Shown here piece by piece: positions 34,691 through 43,379 of a stretch of DNA of 64,000 nucleotides. The stretch covers positions 186,001 to 250,000 of the forward strand of contig NZ_JAUZQF010000006.1 of the NCBI RefSeq assembly GCF_030718205.1. The letters run 5' to 3'. A program made the translations under genes and the position numbers. The number at the start of each line of letters is the position of its first letter. The stretch's first letter is position 1. The notes beneath the pieces were generated by a model. It did not search any database. It had not been told where the DNA came from and worked only from the letters and a program-made list of their open reading frames with translations. The stretch comes from Nonomuraea turcica (GTDB lineage Bacteria > Actinomycetota > Actinomycetes > Streptosporangiales > Streptosporangiaceae).

Positions 34691-35530
34691 CACCGCCGCC
34701 TCGCCGGCGGGCAGGAGCGGCAGCCGCACGTCCGGGGTCGGGATCAGGCCCTGGGCGTGCAGCACGCCCTTGATCACGGTCGGGTTGGGCTCGGCGAAGA
34801 GCGCCGCCGAGAGCCGCGCCAGCCGGTGCCCGAGCGCCCGCGCCCGGCCCGCGTCCCCCGCCTGCCAGGCGCCGGCCAGCTCGACGAAGTCCCTGGTACG
34901 CAGCTGCGCCGAGGCCAGGATCCCACCCGAAGCGCCAAGGGCGAGCAGCGGCGAGATGAACGCGTCGTCGCCGCCGACCACCTCGAACCCGTCGGGCAGG
35001 TCCCCCAGCAGGTCGACCGCATCCTGATCGATCCCGCCCGCCGCGTACTTCACGCCGGCGACCATCGGATGCGTCCCCAGCCGGCGCAGCGTCGCGGCGC
35101 TCACGGCCTGCCCGGTCCGGTAGGGGATGTGGTAGATCACCAGCGGCACCGGCGTCTCCTCGGCCAGCGCCTCGAAGTACGCGACAACGCCGCGTTCGCC
35201 GGGCCGCAGAAAGTACGGGACGGTCACCAGGGCGGCCCCGACCCCCTCGGGCAGGCTGCGCAACGCCCGCGCCGTCGATCGCACGTCGTTTCCCGTCACC
35301 CCGACCGTCAGCAGCGCCTGCCGCTGCCGGCAGACCCGTACGCACACCTCGATCACCCGGGCCCGCTCCTCGGGGTCGAGCGCGGCCACCTCACCGGTGG
35401 TGCCCAAGGCGACCAGCCCGGCCGCGCCGTCGTCGAGCACCTGGTGAGCGAGCTTCTCGATCGCCTCTACAGCCACCTCATCCGCCGTGTTGAACGGGGT
35501 GACCAGCGGCACATGGATTCCTCTCAACAT
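34652..35530 (-). CDS. DapA/NAL-family aldolase or lyase
   Basis: A 292-residue TIM barrel of the dihydrodipicolinate synthase family. The GTTGE motif (~43-47), Tyr133 (YHIPYRTG) and the Schiff-base Lys161 (GVKYAAGG) sit at the same numbers as in E. coli DapA. Because it is far from lysine or peptidoglycan genes and faces a LysR regulator, a catabolic aldolase (4-hydroxy-2-oxoglutarate, keto-deoxy sugar or sialate type) is as likely as DapA itself. The gene is divergent from lysR at 35602. Confidence 0.85.
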   Translation of the reverse strand: MLRGIHVPLVTPFNTADEVAVEAIEKLAHQVLDDGAAGLVALGTTGEVAALDPEERARVIEVCVRVCRQRQALLTVGVTGNDVRSTARALRSLPEGVGAALVTVPYFLRPGERGVVAYFEALAEETPVPLVIYHIPYRTGQAVSAATLRRLGTHPMVAGVKYAAGGIDQDAVDLLGDLPDGFEVVGGDDAFISPLLALGASGGILASAQLRTRDFVELAGAWQAGDAGRARALGHRLARLSAALFAEPNPTVIKGVLHAQGLIPTPDVRLPLLPAGEAAVSQARLVAVHPGE

Positions 35531-35585
35531 GCTTTGAGCCTGACCCGACGCAACCCGTTAGGTCCAGTTCGGATTCCTAAGTTCA

Positions 35586-35606
35586 AGCGTAAGCTGAGCT
35601 TATGCT
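35586..35606. promoter_or_regulatory. LysR-site palindrome covering the lysR start codon
   Basis: AGCGTAAGCT (35586-35595), one base, then AGCTTATGCT (35597-35606) form a 21-bp inverted repeat with a single mismatch pair. The ATG of the LysR gene (35602) lies inside it. Autorepression and control of the divergent DapA-like gene are inferred. Confidence 0.6.
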
Positions 35607-36459
35607 CGACCCGCGTAAGCTCCTCCTCCTCCGCGAACTGGCCAGGCGCGGCACGATCGCCGCGGTCGCGGAGGCGGTCACCTTTACGCCGTCGGCCGTC
35701 TCCCAGCAGCTCAGCGCGCTGGAGCGGGAGGCCGGCGTGCCGCTGCTCGAACGCACAGGACGCACTGTGACGCTGACCCCGGCGGGCCACCTGCTCGTCG
35801 AGCACGCGCAGGCAGTGCTCGAACAGCTCGAGCGTGCCTCGGCCGCACTCGCCGCCGTGCGTGGCGGGCCGTCGGGTCCGCTGCGGATCGGCGCGTTCCC
35901 GACGGCGGCCCGCGTGCTCCTACCCGGCGCCCTCGCCGCCCTCACGGCGGCCCACCCGGGGCTGGAGCCGATGGTCGCCGAGATCGACCCCGCCGACGTC
36001 TCGGCCGCGCTGCGGGCGGGGGAGCTGGATGTGGCGCTCGTGCACGACTATGACTTCGTCCCGCCGGTCACCGACGCCGCCATCGAGACCGAGCCGCTGT
36101 TCAGCGAGCCGATGTACCTGACCGACCGAGCCTCGATCGCCGACGCTCGCGACGACTCGTGGATCATGAACAAGCCCGGCACCCTCTGCCACACCATGGC
36201 GATCAGGGCATGCCAGGCGGCCGGCTTCGAGCCGCGCGTCAGGCACCACATCGACGACTTCGACACCATCCTGGCCTTCGCGGCAGCCGGCCAGGGCGTC
36301 GCACTCGTGCCGCGCCTGGCCGCGACCTCGCCCCCGCCCGGGGTCACACTCACCCGCCTGCCGCTGAGCCGCCGCACGCTGGCGGCCTTCCGGAGGGGGT
36401 ACGGCGAGCACCCCGCGATCAGAGCGGCTGTGGCCGCTCTCCGCCAGTCAGCCCTCTGA
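35602..36459 (+). CDS. LysR-family transcriptional regulator
   Basis: 285 residues: a winged helix (LLLLRELARRGTIAAVAEAV, then TPSAVSQQLSALEREAGVPL) and a periplasmic-binding-like effector domain starting near GPLRIGAFPTAARVLLPG. The start codon sits inside a palindrome, and with no room for a ribosome-binding site the message may be leaderless. It is divergent from the DapA-like gene and convergent with the TetR gene, which it overlaps by 12 bases. Confidence 0.9.
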   Translation: MLDPRKLLLLRELARRGTIAAVAEAVTFTPSAVSQQLSALEREAGVPLLERTGRTVTLTPAGHLLVEHAQAVLEQLERASAALAAVRGGPSGPLRIGAFPTAARVLLPGALAALTAAHPGLEPMVAEIDPADVSAALRAGELDVALVHDYDFVPPVTDAAIETEPLFSEPMYLTDRASIADARDDSWIMNKPGTLCHTMAIRACQAAGFEPRVRHHIDDFDTILAFAAAGQGVALVPRLAATSPPPGVTLTRLPLSRRTLAAFRRGYGEHPAIRAAVAALRQSAL

Positions 36460-37038
36460 CGAGCCGCCGCCCATCAGCCCTTTGACGAGATCGGCGTAGC
36501 TGGCGGCGAGCCTCTCGTGCTCTCCCGCCCGCAGCCGGCTCGCGATCGGCTCCATGTGCAGCACACCGAGCAACATGTGCGCGATCTGCTCGGCGTCCAC
36601 GTCGGGCCGCCCCGCCGCGATCAACTCCGACACGTGCCGATGCCAGAACACGTAGATCGGGTTGTCCTCCCTGGCCGTCTTACCGGTGACCTGGGCGTGC
36701 TCGTGCGCCGCCATGAGGTTCCCGTTGCGTGCCGCCAGCACGGCCACCGCCTCGAAAAACGCCACCAGCCGCACCACCGGCGGCGCCCCCGGGCCGAGCG
36801 GCGGCGGCCCGTCAGTGACGGCCTGCTCCAGCTCGCGGGCCCGCTCACCCATGAGCTCCAGCAAGAGCCCCGTACGGCTCCCGAACCGGTGGAAAACCGT
36901 CCCCTTGCCGACACCGGCGGCGGCCGCCACACGCTCGACGGAGACCTGCTCGGGCGGGTGCCGCCGCAGCAGCTCCTCGGCCGCCCGCAGGATCGCCTGC
37001 CTGTTGCGCGCGGCATCGGCCCGCTCCCGACGTTCCAT
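36448..37038 (-). CDS. TetR-family regulator of the adjacent quinone reductase
   Basis: 196 residues: a TetR helix-turn-helix at ~10-55 (RQAILRAAEELLRRHPPEQV, then VERVAAAAGVGKGTVFHRFG) and a C-terminal ligand domain. The ATG at 37038 (MERRERADAARNRQ) fits the family; the frame is open to 37080, but that would run into the operator region. It is divergent from the quinone reductase at 37120 with two operator-like sites between. Confidence 0.9.
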   Translation of the reverse strand: MERRERADAARNRQAILRAAEELLRRHPPEQVSVERVAAAAGVGKGTVFHRFGSRTGLLLELMGERARELEQAVTDGPPPLGPGAPPVVRLVAFFEAVAVLAARNGNLMAAHEHAQVTGKTAREDNPIYVFWHRHVSELIAAGRPDVDAEQIAHMLLGVLHMEPIASRLRAGEHERLAASYADLVKGLMGGGSSEG

Positions 37039-37064
37039 CCGGTCATTCTTTCGTATGGACAAAG

Positions 37065-37104
37065 TTGACCAGCGGTCCATATATTAACTGGACCACTGGT
37101 TCAG
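37065..37104. promoter_or_regulatory. Pair of TetR operator candidates
   Basis: GACCAGCGGTC (37067-37077) and the related TGGACCACTGGTTC (37089-37102) share the dyad ACC-N3-GGT. They lie 22 bases apart, centre to centre (dyad centres 37072 and 37095-37096), about two helical turns. They sit between the divergent TetR and reductase genes. Confidence 0.6.
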
Positions 37105-37119
37105 TTTAGGAGAGAAGCC

Positions 37120-38073
37120 ATGCGTGCTGTCGTCCTGTCCAAGACAGGCGGTCCGGAGCGTCTCCAGATGGCCGACCTGCCGCGTCCCCGACCAGGGGAA
37201 GGCCAGGTGCTCGTCCGCGCCCAGGCCATCGGCGTGAGCTACGCCGAGACCCAGATCAGGGCCGGCACGCTGCCGTTCCCGCTCGCGCTGCCCGAAGTGA
37301 TCGGCGCGGAGGCGGTTGGCGAGGTGGTCGAGGTAGGCCCGGGCGTCGACGAGAAGGTGCTCGGGACCACGCTGGTGGGCGTGACCGGCGGCGTCGGGGC
37401 CTACGCGGAGTACGTGGTCCTGCCTGCCGCCATGGCGTGCCCGGTACCGGACGGTGTGTCACCCGTCGAAGCGGTGGCGGTGGCGGCGCCCGGCTCGATC
37501 GCCCTCGCCCTCCTCCACCGGGCGCGCCTCGACGGCACGGAGACCGTGTTGGTGGAGGCGGGCACCAGCGCGGTGGGCGGCTATCTGGTGCAGCATGCGA
37601 AGGAGTACGGTGCCGGGCGGGTGATCGCCACGGCCGGCTCGTCCGCCAAGCGGGAACGAGCCGTCACGCTGGGCGCCGACATCGCCATCGACCACAGCAC
37701 AGCCGGCTGGCCCGCGGAGCTGCCGGACGTGGACGTGGTCTTCGAGTCCATCGCCGGGACGACGGCCAGACAAGTGCTCGACCGCCTCACCCCGGGTTCG
37801 GGCCGCATGCTCTACTACGGGCTGCTGAGCGGGGAACCTCCCGCCATCACGGCCGCCGACCTCTTGGAACGCGGCGTGACGCTGACGGGCTGCAGCGGTC
37901 CGGCCTGGGCCGCGGCGGCGTTCGGCACCCACTATCCGGAGATGCTGGCCCGGCTGGCGTCGGGACGCAGCCAGGCCTTCATCGACCGCACGCTGCCGCT
38001 TGAGGAGGCCGCGCAGGCCCACCGCCTCCTGGAGAGCCGCGCGGCCACAGGCCGGATTCTGCTCATTCCGTGA
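37120..38073 (+). CDS. Zinc-independent quinone oxidoreductase (MDR family)
   Basis: 317 residues, MDR fold: an N-terminal GroES-like domain (GGPERLQMADLPRPRPGEGQ, VIGAEAVGEVVEVG) and a Rossmann domain (VLVEAGTSAVGGYLVQHAKEYG). It lacks the zinc ligands, so it probably reduces quinones or conjugated carbonyls with NADPH. GGAGAGAAGCC precedes the ATG. It is likely induced when the divergent TetR releases the two sites upstream. Its end overlaps the serine hydrolase gene on the other strand. Confidence 0.9.
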   Translation: MRAVVLSKTGGPERLQMADLPRPRPGEGQVLVRAQAIGVSYAETQIRAGTLPFPLALPEVIGAEAVGEVVEVGPGVDEKVLGTTLVGVTGGVGAYAEYVVLPAAMACPVPDGVSPVEAVAVAAPGSIALALLHRARLDGTETVLVEAGTSAVGGYLVQHAKEYGAGRVIATAGSSAKRERAVTLGADIAIDHSTAGWPAELPDVDVVFESIAGTTARQVLDRLTPGSGRMLYYGLLSGEPPAITAADLLERGVTLTGCSGPAWAAAAFGTHYPEMLARLASGRSQAFIDRTLPLEEAAQAHRLLESRAATGRILLIP

Positions 38074-39013
38074 GCACGGCCTTGAGCACGGCTCTGGAGC
38101 TGGCCGTGTCACCGTCGTATTCGCCCGCCGTCACGGCCACGACCAGCTCTTCCCCGGGGAGGACGAGCAGCTCCTGCCCGCCGTTCCCGATGCCCTTGAC
38201 GTGGGGACGGTCGCCGGTGACCAGATACCACTGGTAGCCGTACTCGAACCCCTCGGCGATGTTCACCCGCGGCCGGAGCATCTCCTGGAGCCATTCGCCC
38301 GGCACGATCCCGCGGCCGCCGTCGAGCACGAGCTGCCCGATGGCGGCCAGGTCGACCGGCCGCAGCCGGATCCCGGCCGCAGCCGACACCACCCCGTGCA
38401 TTCCCTTGGACCAGTCGAAGTCGGTGATCCCGAGCGGCCGGAAGAGCGCCGTGGCGGCGTAGTCCTCCAAGGGCTGCCCCGTCCCGCGCGCGATGATCCC
38501 ACCGAGCAGCGCGGTCGCGCCCCCGCAATAGTGCCAGAACTTTCCCGCCTCCTCGACGACCGGCCGCTCCAGAACATAGCGGTAGCGGTCGGGGGCGAAC
38601 TCCATCGCGATCTCGCTGTTGGCCGTGCTCGTGTAGGGGGCGTCCTCGTTCCATTCGAGTCCGAGCGTCATGGTGATCGCATGCTCGACGGTGAGATGAG
38701 CCTTCTCCGGATCCTCCACCAAATCCCGATATTCCGGAAACTGCGCCACCAGCCCCGCCCCCGGCTCCGGTACCAGCCCATCGCCCAGCGCGATGCCGTA
38801 CAGCAGCGCCACGATGCTCTTGGAGACCGACCGCATGTCGTGCAACGTGTCTCGATCGAACACGACATGCCCCAGTGAATCACCCAGCCGGTAATCGACC
38901 CCCGCCCCGTAACGCTCGAGAACGACCTCCCCACCCCGCATCACCACGAGCCCGTGGAAGCCAGGCGCCCCACCCGCCTGCAGTACCTCATCAACTCGCT
39001 CCGCCATCTCCAC
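38063..39013 (-). CDS. Beta-lactamase-fold serine hydrolase (class C/esterase type)
   Basis: 316 residues with the SxxK motif (SVSK, in HDMRSVSKSIVALLYG), a Tyr motif (HYCGGATALLGG) and a KTG-equivalent region (GIGNGGQELLVL), as in class-C-like penicillin-binding esterases. No signal peptide is evident, so it is cytosolic. I chose the GTG at 39013 because AGGAGG lies six bases before it; ATGs at 39007 and 39046 are also in frame. The substrate is unknown. Confidence 0.87.
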   Translation of the reverse strand: MEMAERVDEVLQAGGAPGFHGLVVMRGGEVVLERYGAGVDYRLGDSLGHVVFDRDTLHDMRSVSKSIVALLYGIALGDGLVPEPGAGLVAQFPEYRDLVEDPEKAHLTVEHAITMTLGLEWNEDAPYTSTANSEIAMEFAPDRYRYVLERPVVEEAGKFWHYCGGATALLGGIIARGTGQPLEDYAATALFRPLGITDFDWSKGMHGVVSAAAGIRLRPVDLAAIGQLVLDGGRGIVPGEWLQEMLRPRVNIAEGFEYGYQWYLVTGDRPHVKGIGNGGQELLVLPGEELVVAVTAGEYDGDTASSRAVLKAVLTE

Positions 39014-39120
39014 GATGTTCCTCCTCGAAGTAGGTACATCTGGCATACCTCCTCACACAGTGTCAGGCTCAAGCTCGTTTCCAGCCCGGCAAGGGCGCTG
39101 CAGCACGCAAGAGCTCAAGG

Positions 39121-40560
39121 TCATGCGGCCCGCGTCACCCCGGCGGTCGTCAGCGGCGCCGCGATGGCCTCCAGCCCCTTCCGCTCGGCCTTGACCCCGA
39201 GGAACAGCTCGACCAGCCCACCGGCGATCATCACCAGCGCGCCGATGGTGAATGCGAGCGCGGTGTCGCCGGGCACGCCGGTCTCCACGAGCGAGGCGAA
39301 GATCAGTGGACCCGCGATGCCGCCGCCGGCCGTGCCGATCGCGAAGAAGAACGCGATGGCCATGGCCCTGGTCTCCATCGGGAAGATCTCGCTGACAGTC
39401 AGGTACGCGGAACTCGCCCCCGCCGAGGCCACGAACAGCACCGCCGACCAGCATGCGGTCAACGTGACCGCGGTGAGCGCGCCCTCGTTGAACAGCCAGG
39501 CTGTGCCGAGCAGCAGCAGCCCCGACCCGATGTAGGTGGCCGAGATCATGGGGATCCTGCCGACGGTGTCGAAGAGGTGGCCGAGCAGCAGCGGGCCGAG
39601 GAAGTTCCCCATCGCGATGACCGCGAAGTAGTAGCCGGTGTTCGTGTCGATCTTGTAGAACGTGGACAGGATCTGCGCGTACCCGAACGTGATCGCGTTG
39701 TAGAGGAACGCCTGCCCGATGAAGAGGGAGAAACCGAGCACGGTCCGTTTGGGGTAGAGCGCGAACATCGTGTGCGCGATCCTGATGAACCCGATCGACT
39801 TGCGCTGGTGCACGGTCATCGACTGATCGGGCTCAGGCAGGTCCTTGCCGATCTCCCGCTCGATCTGGTCGACGATCTCCTCGGCCTCCCTGTCCCGGCC
39901 GTGGATGAACAACCAGCGCGGGCTCTCCGGCACGTGCCGCCGGACCAGCAGGATCGCCAGCCCCAGCACCACGCCGAGACCGAACGCGACCCGCCAGCCG
40001 ATGTTCACGGGCAGGTCGTTCAGCAGCGGCACGGTCAGCAGCGCGCCACCCGCCGCGCCGAGCCAGTAGCTGCCGTTGATGATGATGTCGATGCGCCCCC
40101 GGTGCCGGCTCGGGATGAGCTCGTCGATGGCCGAGTTGATGGCCGCGTACTCGCCGCCGATGCCGAACCCCGTCATGAACCTGAACAGGAAGAACCACCA
40201 CGCGCTGAACGAGAACGCCGTCATCAGCGTCGCCACCAAGTAGACGATCAGCGTGATGATGAACAGCTTCTTCCTGCCGAACCTGTCGGTCAGCCAGCCG
40301 AAGAACAGCGCCCCCGAGCAGGCCCCCGCCACGTAGAGTGCCGCGGCCAGGCCCGCGACCTGCGCTTGGGTGATGTCCACGCCGCTGCCCGGCTTGGCCA
40401 GCTGGGCGGACAGGTTTCCGACGATGGTGACCTCGAGCCCGTCGAGTATCCAGACGGTGCCGAGACCCATGACGATCATCCAGTGCCACCGAGACCACGG
40501 CAACCGGTCCAGCCGCGCGGGCACCTTGGTGCTGATCGTGCCGGTTTCCACGTCGCTCAT
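39121..40560 (-). CDS. MFS transporter, sugar-porter/metabolite:H+ symporter type
   Basis: 479 residues with about 12 helices. The loop-2/3 motif GWLTDRFGRKK and PESPRWLF after TM6 are sugar-porter-like signatures, and the N-terminus WHWMIVMGLGTVWILDGLEV resembles aromatic-acid and metabolite symporters. It probably imports an organic acid or sugar; the substrate is unknown. No enzyme operon is attached. Confidence 0.88.
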   Translation of the reverse strand: MSDVETGTISTKVPARLDRLPWSRWHWMIVMGLGTVWILDGLEVTIVGNLSAQLAKPGSGVDITQAQVAGLAAALYVAGACSGALFFGWLTDRFGRKKLFIITLIVYLVATLMTAFSFSAWWFFLFRFMTGFGIGGEYAAINSAIDELIPSRHRGRIDIIINGSYWLGAAGGALLTVPLLNDLPVNIGWRVAFGLGVVLGLAILLVRRHVPESPRWLFIHGRDREAEEIVDQIEREIGKDLPEPDQSMTVHQRKSIGFIRIAHTMFALYPKRTVLGFSLFIGQAFLYNAITFGYAQILSTFYKIDTNTGYYFAVIAMGNFLGPLLLGHLFDTVGRIPMISATYIGSGLLLLGTAWLFNEGALTAVTLTACWSAVLFVASAGASSAYLTVSEIFPMETRAMAIAFFFAIGTAGGGIAGPLIFASLVETGVPGDTALAFTIGALVMIAGGLVELFLGVKAERKGLEAIAAPLTTAGVTRAA

Positions 40561-40603
40561 GGAGAGCCATGGATACCCAGCGGACCGGCGGCAAACGTTT
40601 CTC

Positions 40604-41356
40604 TCAGGAAGGTTTGCGAGCTTCGAGAATGTCCGTGCGGAACCACGGGCCGCCGTGCCAGAAGCGCCAGCCGGCGTCGCGGTGACGGACGTCCACGACG
40701 CCGAGCCCGCGTAACGCGGTCTCGTACGCGGGCGTGTGCCGGGAGTCGGCGATCAGCATTAGCCCGCCGGGCCGCAACACGCGGTGCGCCTCGCTGATGA
40801 CCCGCTCGCGCCCCTGCGCGTCGTGAATCTTGTGGATGGCCAGGCTGGACACGACCACGTCGAAGGCGTCGTCACCGAACGGCAGGTCGCGCAGGTCGCC
40901 CGTGACCAGTTCGACGCGGTCCTCGACGCCTTCGGCCGCGGCGTTCGACCTGGTCGCCGACTGCCCGTTGGCGGACTGGCCCCGTCCACTGGAGCCCGGC
41001 CACAGATCGACACCCGTCGCTCGGCCGGTGTCCAGTCGCTCGGCCGCCAGGAGCAGCACCGCGCCCCGCCCGCAGCCGAGATCGAGCAGCCGCTCATCGC
41101 CGCCCAGCCGCTGGAGCTCCTCGGCCCAGACGGCGAACTTGCCGCGCCGCGTCGTGTAGAGGTAACTGACCGCACTGGCCACGGTGTAGAGCGCGCCGAA
41201 CAGGAACACGACGCCCGCCGCCAGGATGTCCACGGCGAACGAGATCACGGCCAGGGCGACCAGCACGATCGCGCCGAAAAGCAAACCCACCATGGCCCAC
41301 GGAGCGTCCAACCCATAGCTACCGTGTCGTTTGCGCACATTCACGTTATATCTCAA
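40604..41356 (-). CDS. Membrane-anchored class I SAM-dependent methyltransferase
   Basis: 250 residues: two N-terminal TM segments (about 21-65: AMVGLLFGAIVLVALAVISF, AAGVVFLFGALYTVASAVSY), then a Rossmann methyltransferase domain with motif I LLDLGCGRGAVLLLA and post-motif FDVVVSSLAIHKI. It therefore acts at the membrane, perhaps on a lipid or quinone. The start is uncertain: TTG at 41356 or GTGs at 41344 and 41338, none with a clear ribosome-binding site. Confidence 0.85.
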   Translation of the reverse strand: MRYNVNVRKRHGSYGLDAPWAMVGLLFGAIVLVALAVISFAVDILAAGVVFLFGALYTVASAVSYLYTTRRGKFAVWAEELQRLGGDERLLDLGCGRGAVLLLAAERLDTGRATGVDLWPGSSGRGQSANGQSATRSNAAAEGVEDRVELVTGDLRDLPFGDDAFDVVVSSLAIHKIHDAQGRERVISEAHRVLRPGGLMLIADSRHTPAYETALRGLGVVDVRHRDAGWRFWHGGPWFRTDILEARKPS

Positions 41357-41465
41357 GGAGGTCTTGACGGTGACTTGACCGACACCTTCCCCTTCGCACC
41401 GTCAATCACGCACATCCCATTCCTAGGGTTGCGTGGATAGCCACGTAATGGGGGTTTGACCAGGC

Positions 41466-42836
41466 ATGACGGAGAAAGAGCGCGGTATCGGCCTGGGGGC
41501 GAGCATCGCGCTGACACTGGCGTCGGCGGTGCTGTGGGGGGTGGCGCATCTGGCCGTCGAGCGCCGCAAGGCCGGCCTGGCGCTCATGGCGGCTCATGTC
41601 GTGATGCTGGCCGGGATCCTCACCGTGTTCACCGCGTTCAGCACGAACCTCCTGTCTCTCGCCGTACAGCCTCGCTGGCTCGCCTGGCTCACCGTGGGAC
41701 TGGTGGCGATCGCCCTGGCCTGGACCGGTGTGATCGTCTGGTCCTTCGTGCTGGTGCGCCCGCCACGCCCGGACAAGATCGGCCGTTTCCTGACCACCGC
41801 GCTGACCATCGCGCTCTGCGCGCTCGTGCTGGCGCCCACCGTCTACGCCGCCCGGGTGGCCTACCTCTCGCGCGACGTCGTGACCAGCCTGTTCACCGCC
41901 ACGGGCGCCTCCCCCGTCATGGCCGACGACCCGTGGAACGGCGCGCAGCGCGTCAACTTCCTGCTTCTCGGCGCGGACTCGGCGCCGAGCAGGCCCGGCG
42001 TGCGTACCGACAGCATGACCGTGGCCAGCGTCAACGTCGAGACGGGCGCGACCACCCTGTTCGGCCTGCCGCGCAACCTCCAGCGGGTGCGGTTCCCCCG
42101 CGGCCCGGCCAGGGACCGCTTTCCCTGGGGCTTCACCGGCAGCGGCACCGAGACTCCCGGCCTGCTCAACGAGGTCTTCCAGTACGCCGAGGACAACCCG
42201 GACGTGGTGTCCCGCGCCGGACGCGACAAGCCGGGACCGACCCTGCTCAAGCAGACGATCGGCGACATCCTCGGCATCCCCGTGAACTACTACGCAATGA
42301 TCGACATGAAGGGCTTCGCGGAGATCGTCGACGCCATGGGCGGCGTGCAGGTCACGATCAAGGACCCCATCGTGTACGGCCGCCACCGCGAGGGCCTCAT
42401 CCCCGCCGGCACCCGCAAGCTCTCCGGCGAGCAGGCGTTGTGGTTCGGCCGCTCACGGACCGACAGCGACGACTACGTCCGCATGGGCCGCCAGAAGTGC
42501 CTGCTCAACGCCGTGGCCAAGCAGGCCGACCCGATGACCGTGCTCAACAGCTTCGAGAGCCTGGCCGCCGCCACCAAGCGCGCCATCTCCACCGACATTC
42601 CCCAGGACCTGCTTCCGGCCATCGTGGACCTGGCTCAGAAGGTGAAGGGCACCAGGATGCGCAGCCTCAACTTCGTGCCGCCGCTGATCAACACCGCCTA
42701 CCCCGACTGGTCCTTCATCCGGCGCAAAGTCTCCGAGGCGCTGGACGACCGCCGCTCAGCCAAGTCGGCCACCTCGGCCCGGACCCCCGAGCCACACACG
42801 GACGACCCGGTCAATTTGGACGCCACCTGCGGCTAG
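41466..42836 (+). CDS. LCP-family cell-wall transferase with multi-helix N-terminus
   Basis: 456 residues. Four or more TM helices come first (~10-130: ASIALTLASAVLWGVAHLAV onward), then an LCP domain (~160-400) with RVNFLLLGADSAPSRPGVRTD, GLPRNLQRVRF and the WFGRSRTDSDDYVRMGRQ phosphate-binding arginines. Unlike the LCP at 15073 it has several TMs and no LytR_C domain. It likely ligates glycopolymer to peptidoglycan. It is convergent with the TPR gene and overlaps it by four bases. Confidence 0.9.
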   Translation: MTEKERGIGLGASIALTLASAVLWGVAHLAVERRKAGLALMAAHVVMLAGILTVFTAFSTNLLSLAVQPRWLAWLTVGLVAIALAWTGVIVWSFVLVRPPRPDKIGRFLTTALTIALCALVLAPTVYAARVAYLSRDVVTSLFTATGASPVMADDPWNGAQRVNFLLLGADSAPSRPGVRTDSMTVASVNVETGATTLFGLPRNLQRVRFPRGPARDRFPWGFTGSGTETPGLLNEVFQYAEDNPDVVSRAGRDKPGPTLLKQTIGDILGIPVNYYAMIDMKGFAEIVDAMGGVQVTIKDPIVYGRHREGLIPAGTRKLSGEQALWFGRSRTDSDDYVRMGRQKCLLNAVAKQADPMTVLNSFESLAAATKRAISTDIPQDLLPAIVDLAQKVKGTRMRSLNFVPPLINTAYPDWSFIRRKVSEALDDRRSAKSATSARTPEPHTDDPVNLDATCG

Positions 42837-43312
42837 ACCGTCTCGTCCAGGTTGTCCGCGTAGTACGCGATGGCTCGCTGGTAACCGCCGGTCTTGTCCG
42901 ACTCGGCGACGACCTTGAGCAGCGTCGAGACCGCCTCGCCCGACCGTCCGGCGTTGTGCAGCGCCATCGCCATGAACGTGCGCAACGCCGGATTCCCGGG
43001 AAACTCCGCCAGCCCGCGCTCGAACGCCGCCAGCGCCTCCTCGAACCGCCCGAGCACCCGCAACGTGCTCCCGTACCCCGTGTGGGCTCCGAGCCGGTCC
43101 TCCTCGCTCAGCCCTTCGCCCGCCAGCGCCCGCTCATAGTGGGGCACCGCCTCGGCCTCCAGCCCGAGCGAGTCGTGCACCCACGCGGTCTGATAGGCCA
43201 CGTCGACGTCGTCGGGATACTGCCGCACCAATTCAAGCAACAATTGCCGGGCTTCGTCCTTTTTGCCCTCTTCTCGCAGCCGCGCCGCCTGCGCCAATTC
43301 CTCGTTATGCAT
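42833..43312 (-). CDS. Tetratricopeptide-repeat protein
   Basis: 159 residues in about four TPR helical pairs (AARLREEGKKDEARQLLLEL, AYQTAWVHDSLGLEAEAVPH, STLRVLGRFEEALAAFERGL, AMALHNAGRSGEAVSTLLKV). It is a protein-binding scaffold; the partner is unknown. It is divergent from the CooC/ParA-like ATPase at 43380. Confidence 0.85.
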   Translation of the reverse strand: MHNEELAQAARLREEGKKDEARQLLLELVRQYPDDVDVAYQTAWVHDSLGLEAEAVPHYERALAGEGLSEEDRLGAHTGYGSTLRVLGRFEEALAAFERGLAEFPGNPALRTFMAMALHNAGRSGEAVSTLLKVVAESDKTGGYQRAIAYYADNLDETV

Positions 43313-43379
43313 GATCCGAGTGTGGCATGATGGTGGCGACCCATTCGGAAACGATTTTCATCCTCACCATGGAGTTCCC

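Noticed and set aside
34652..35530. Calling this gene dapA of lysine synthesis
   Set aside because: Catalytic residues fit the whole family, and the LysR-controlled isolated context fits a catabolic aldolase equally well.
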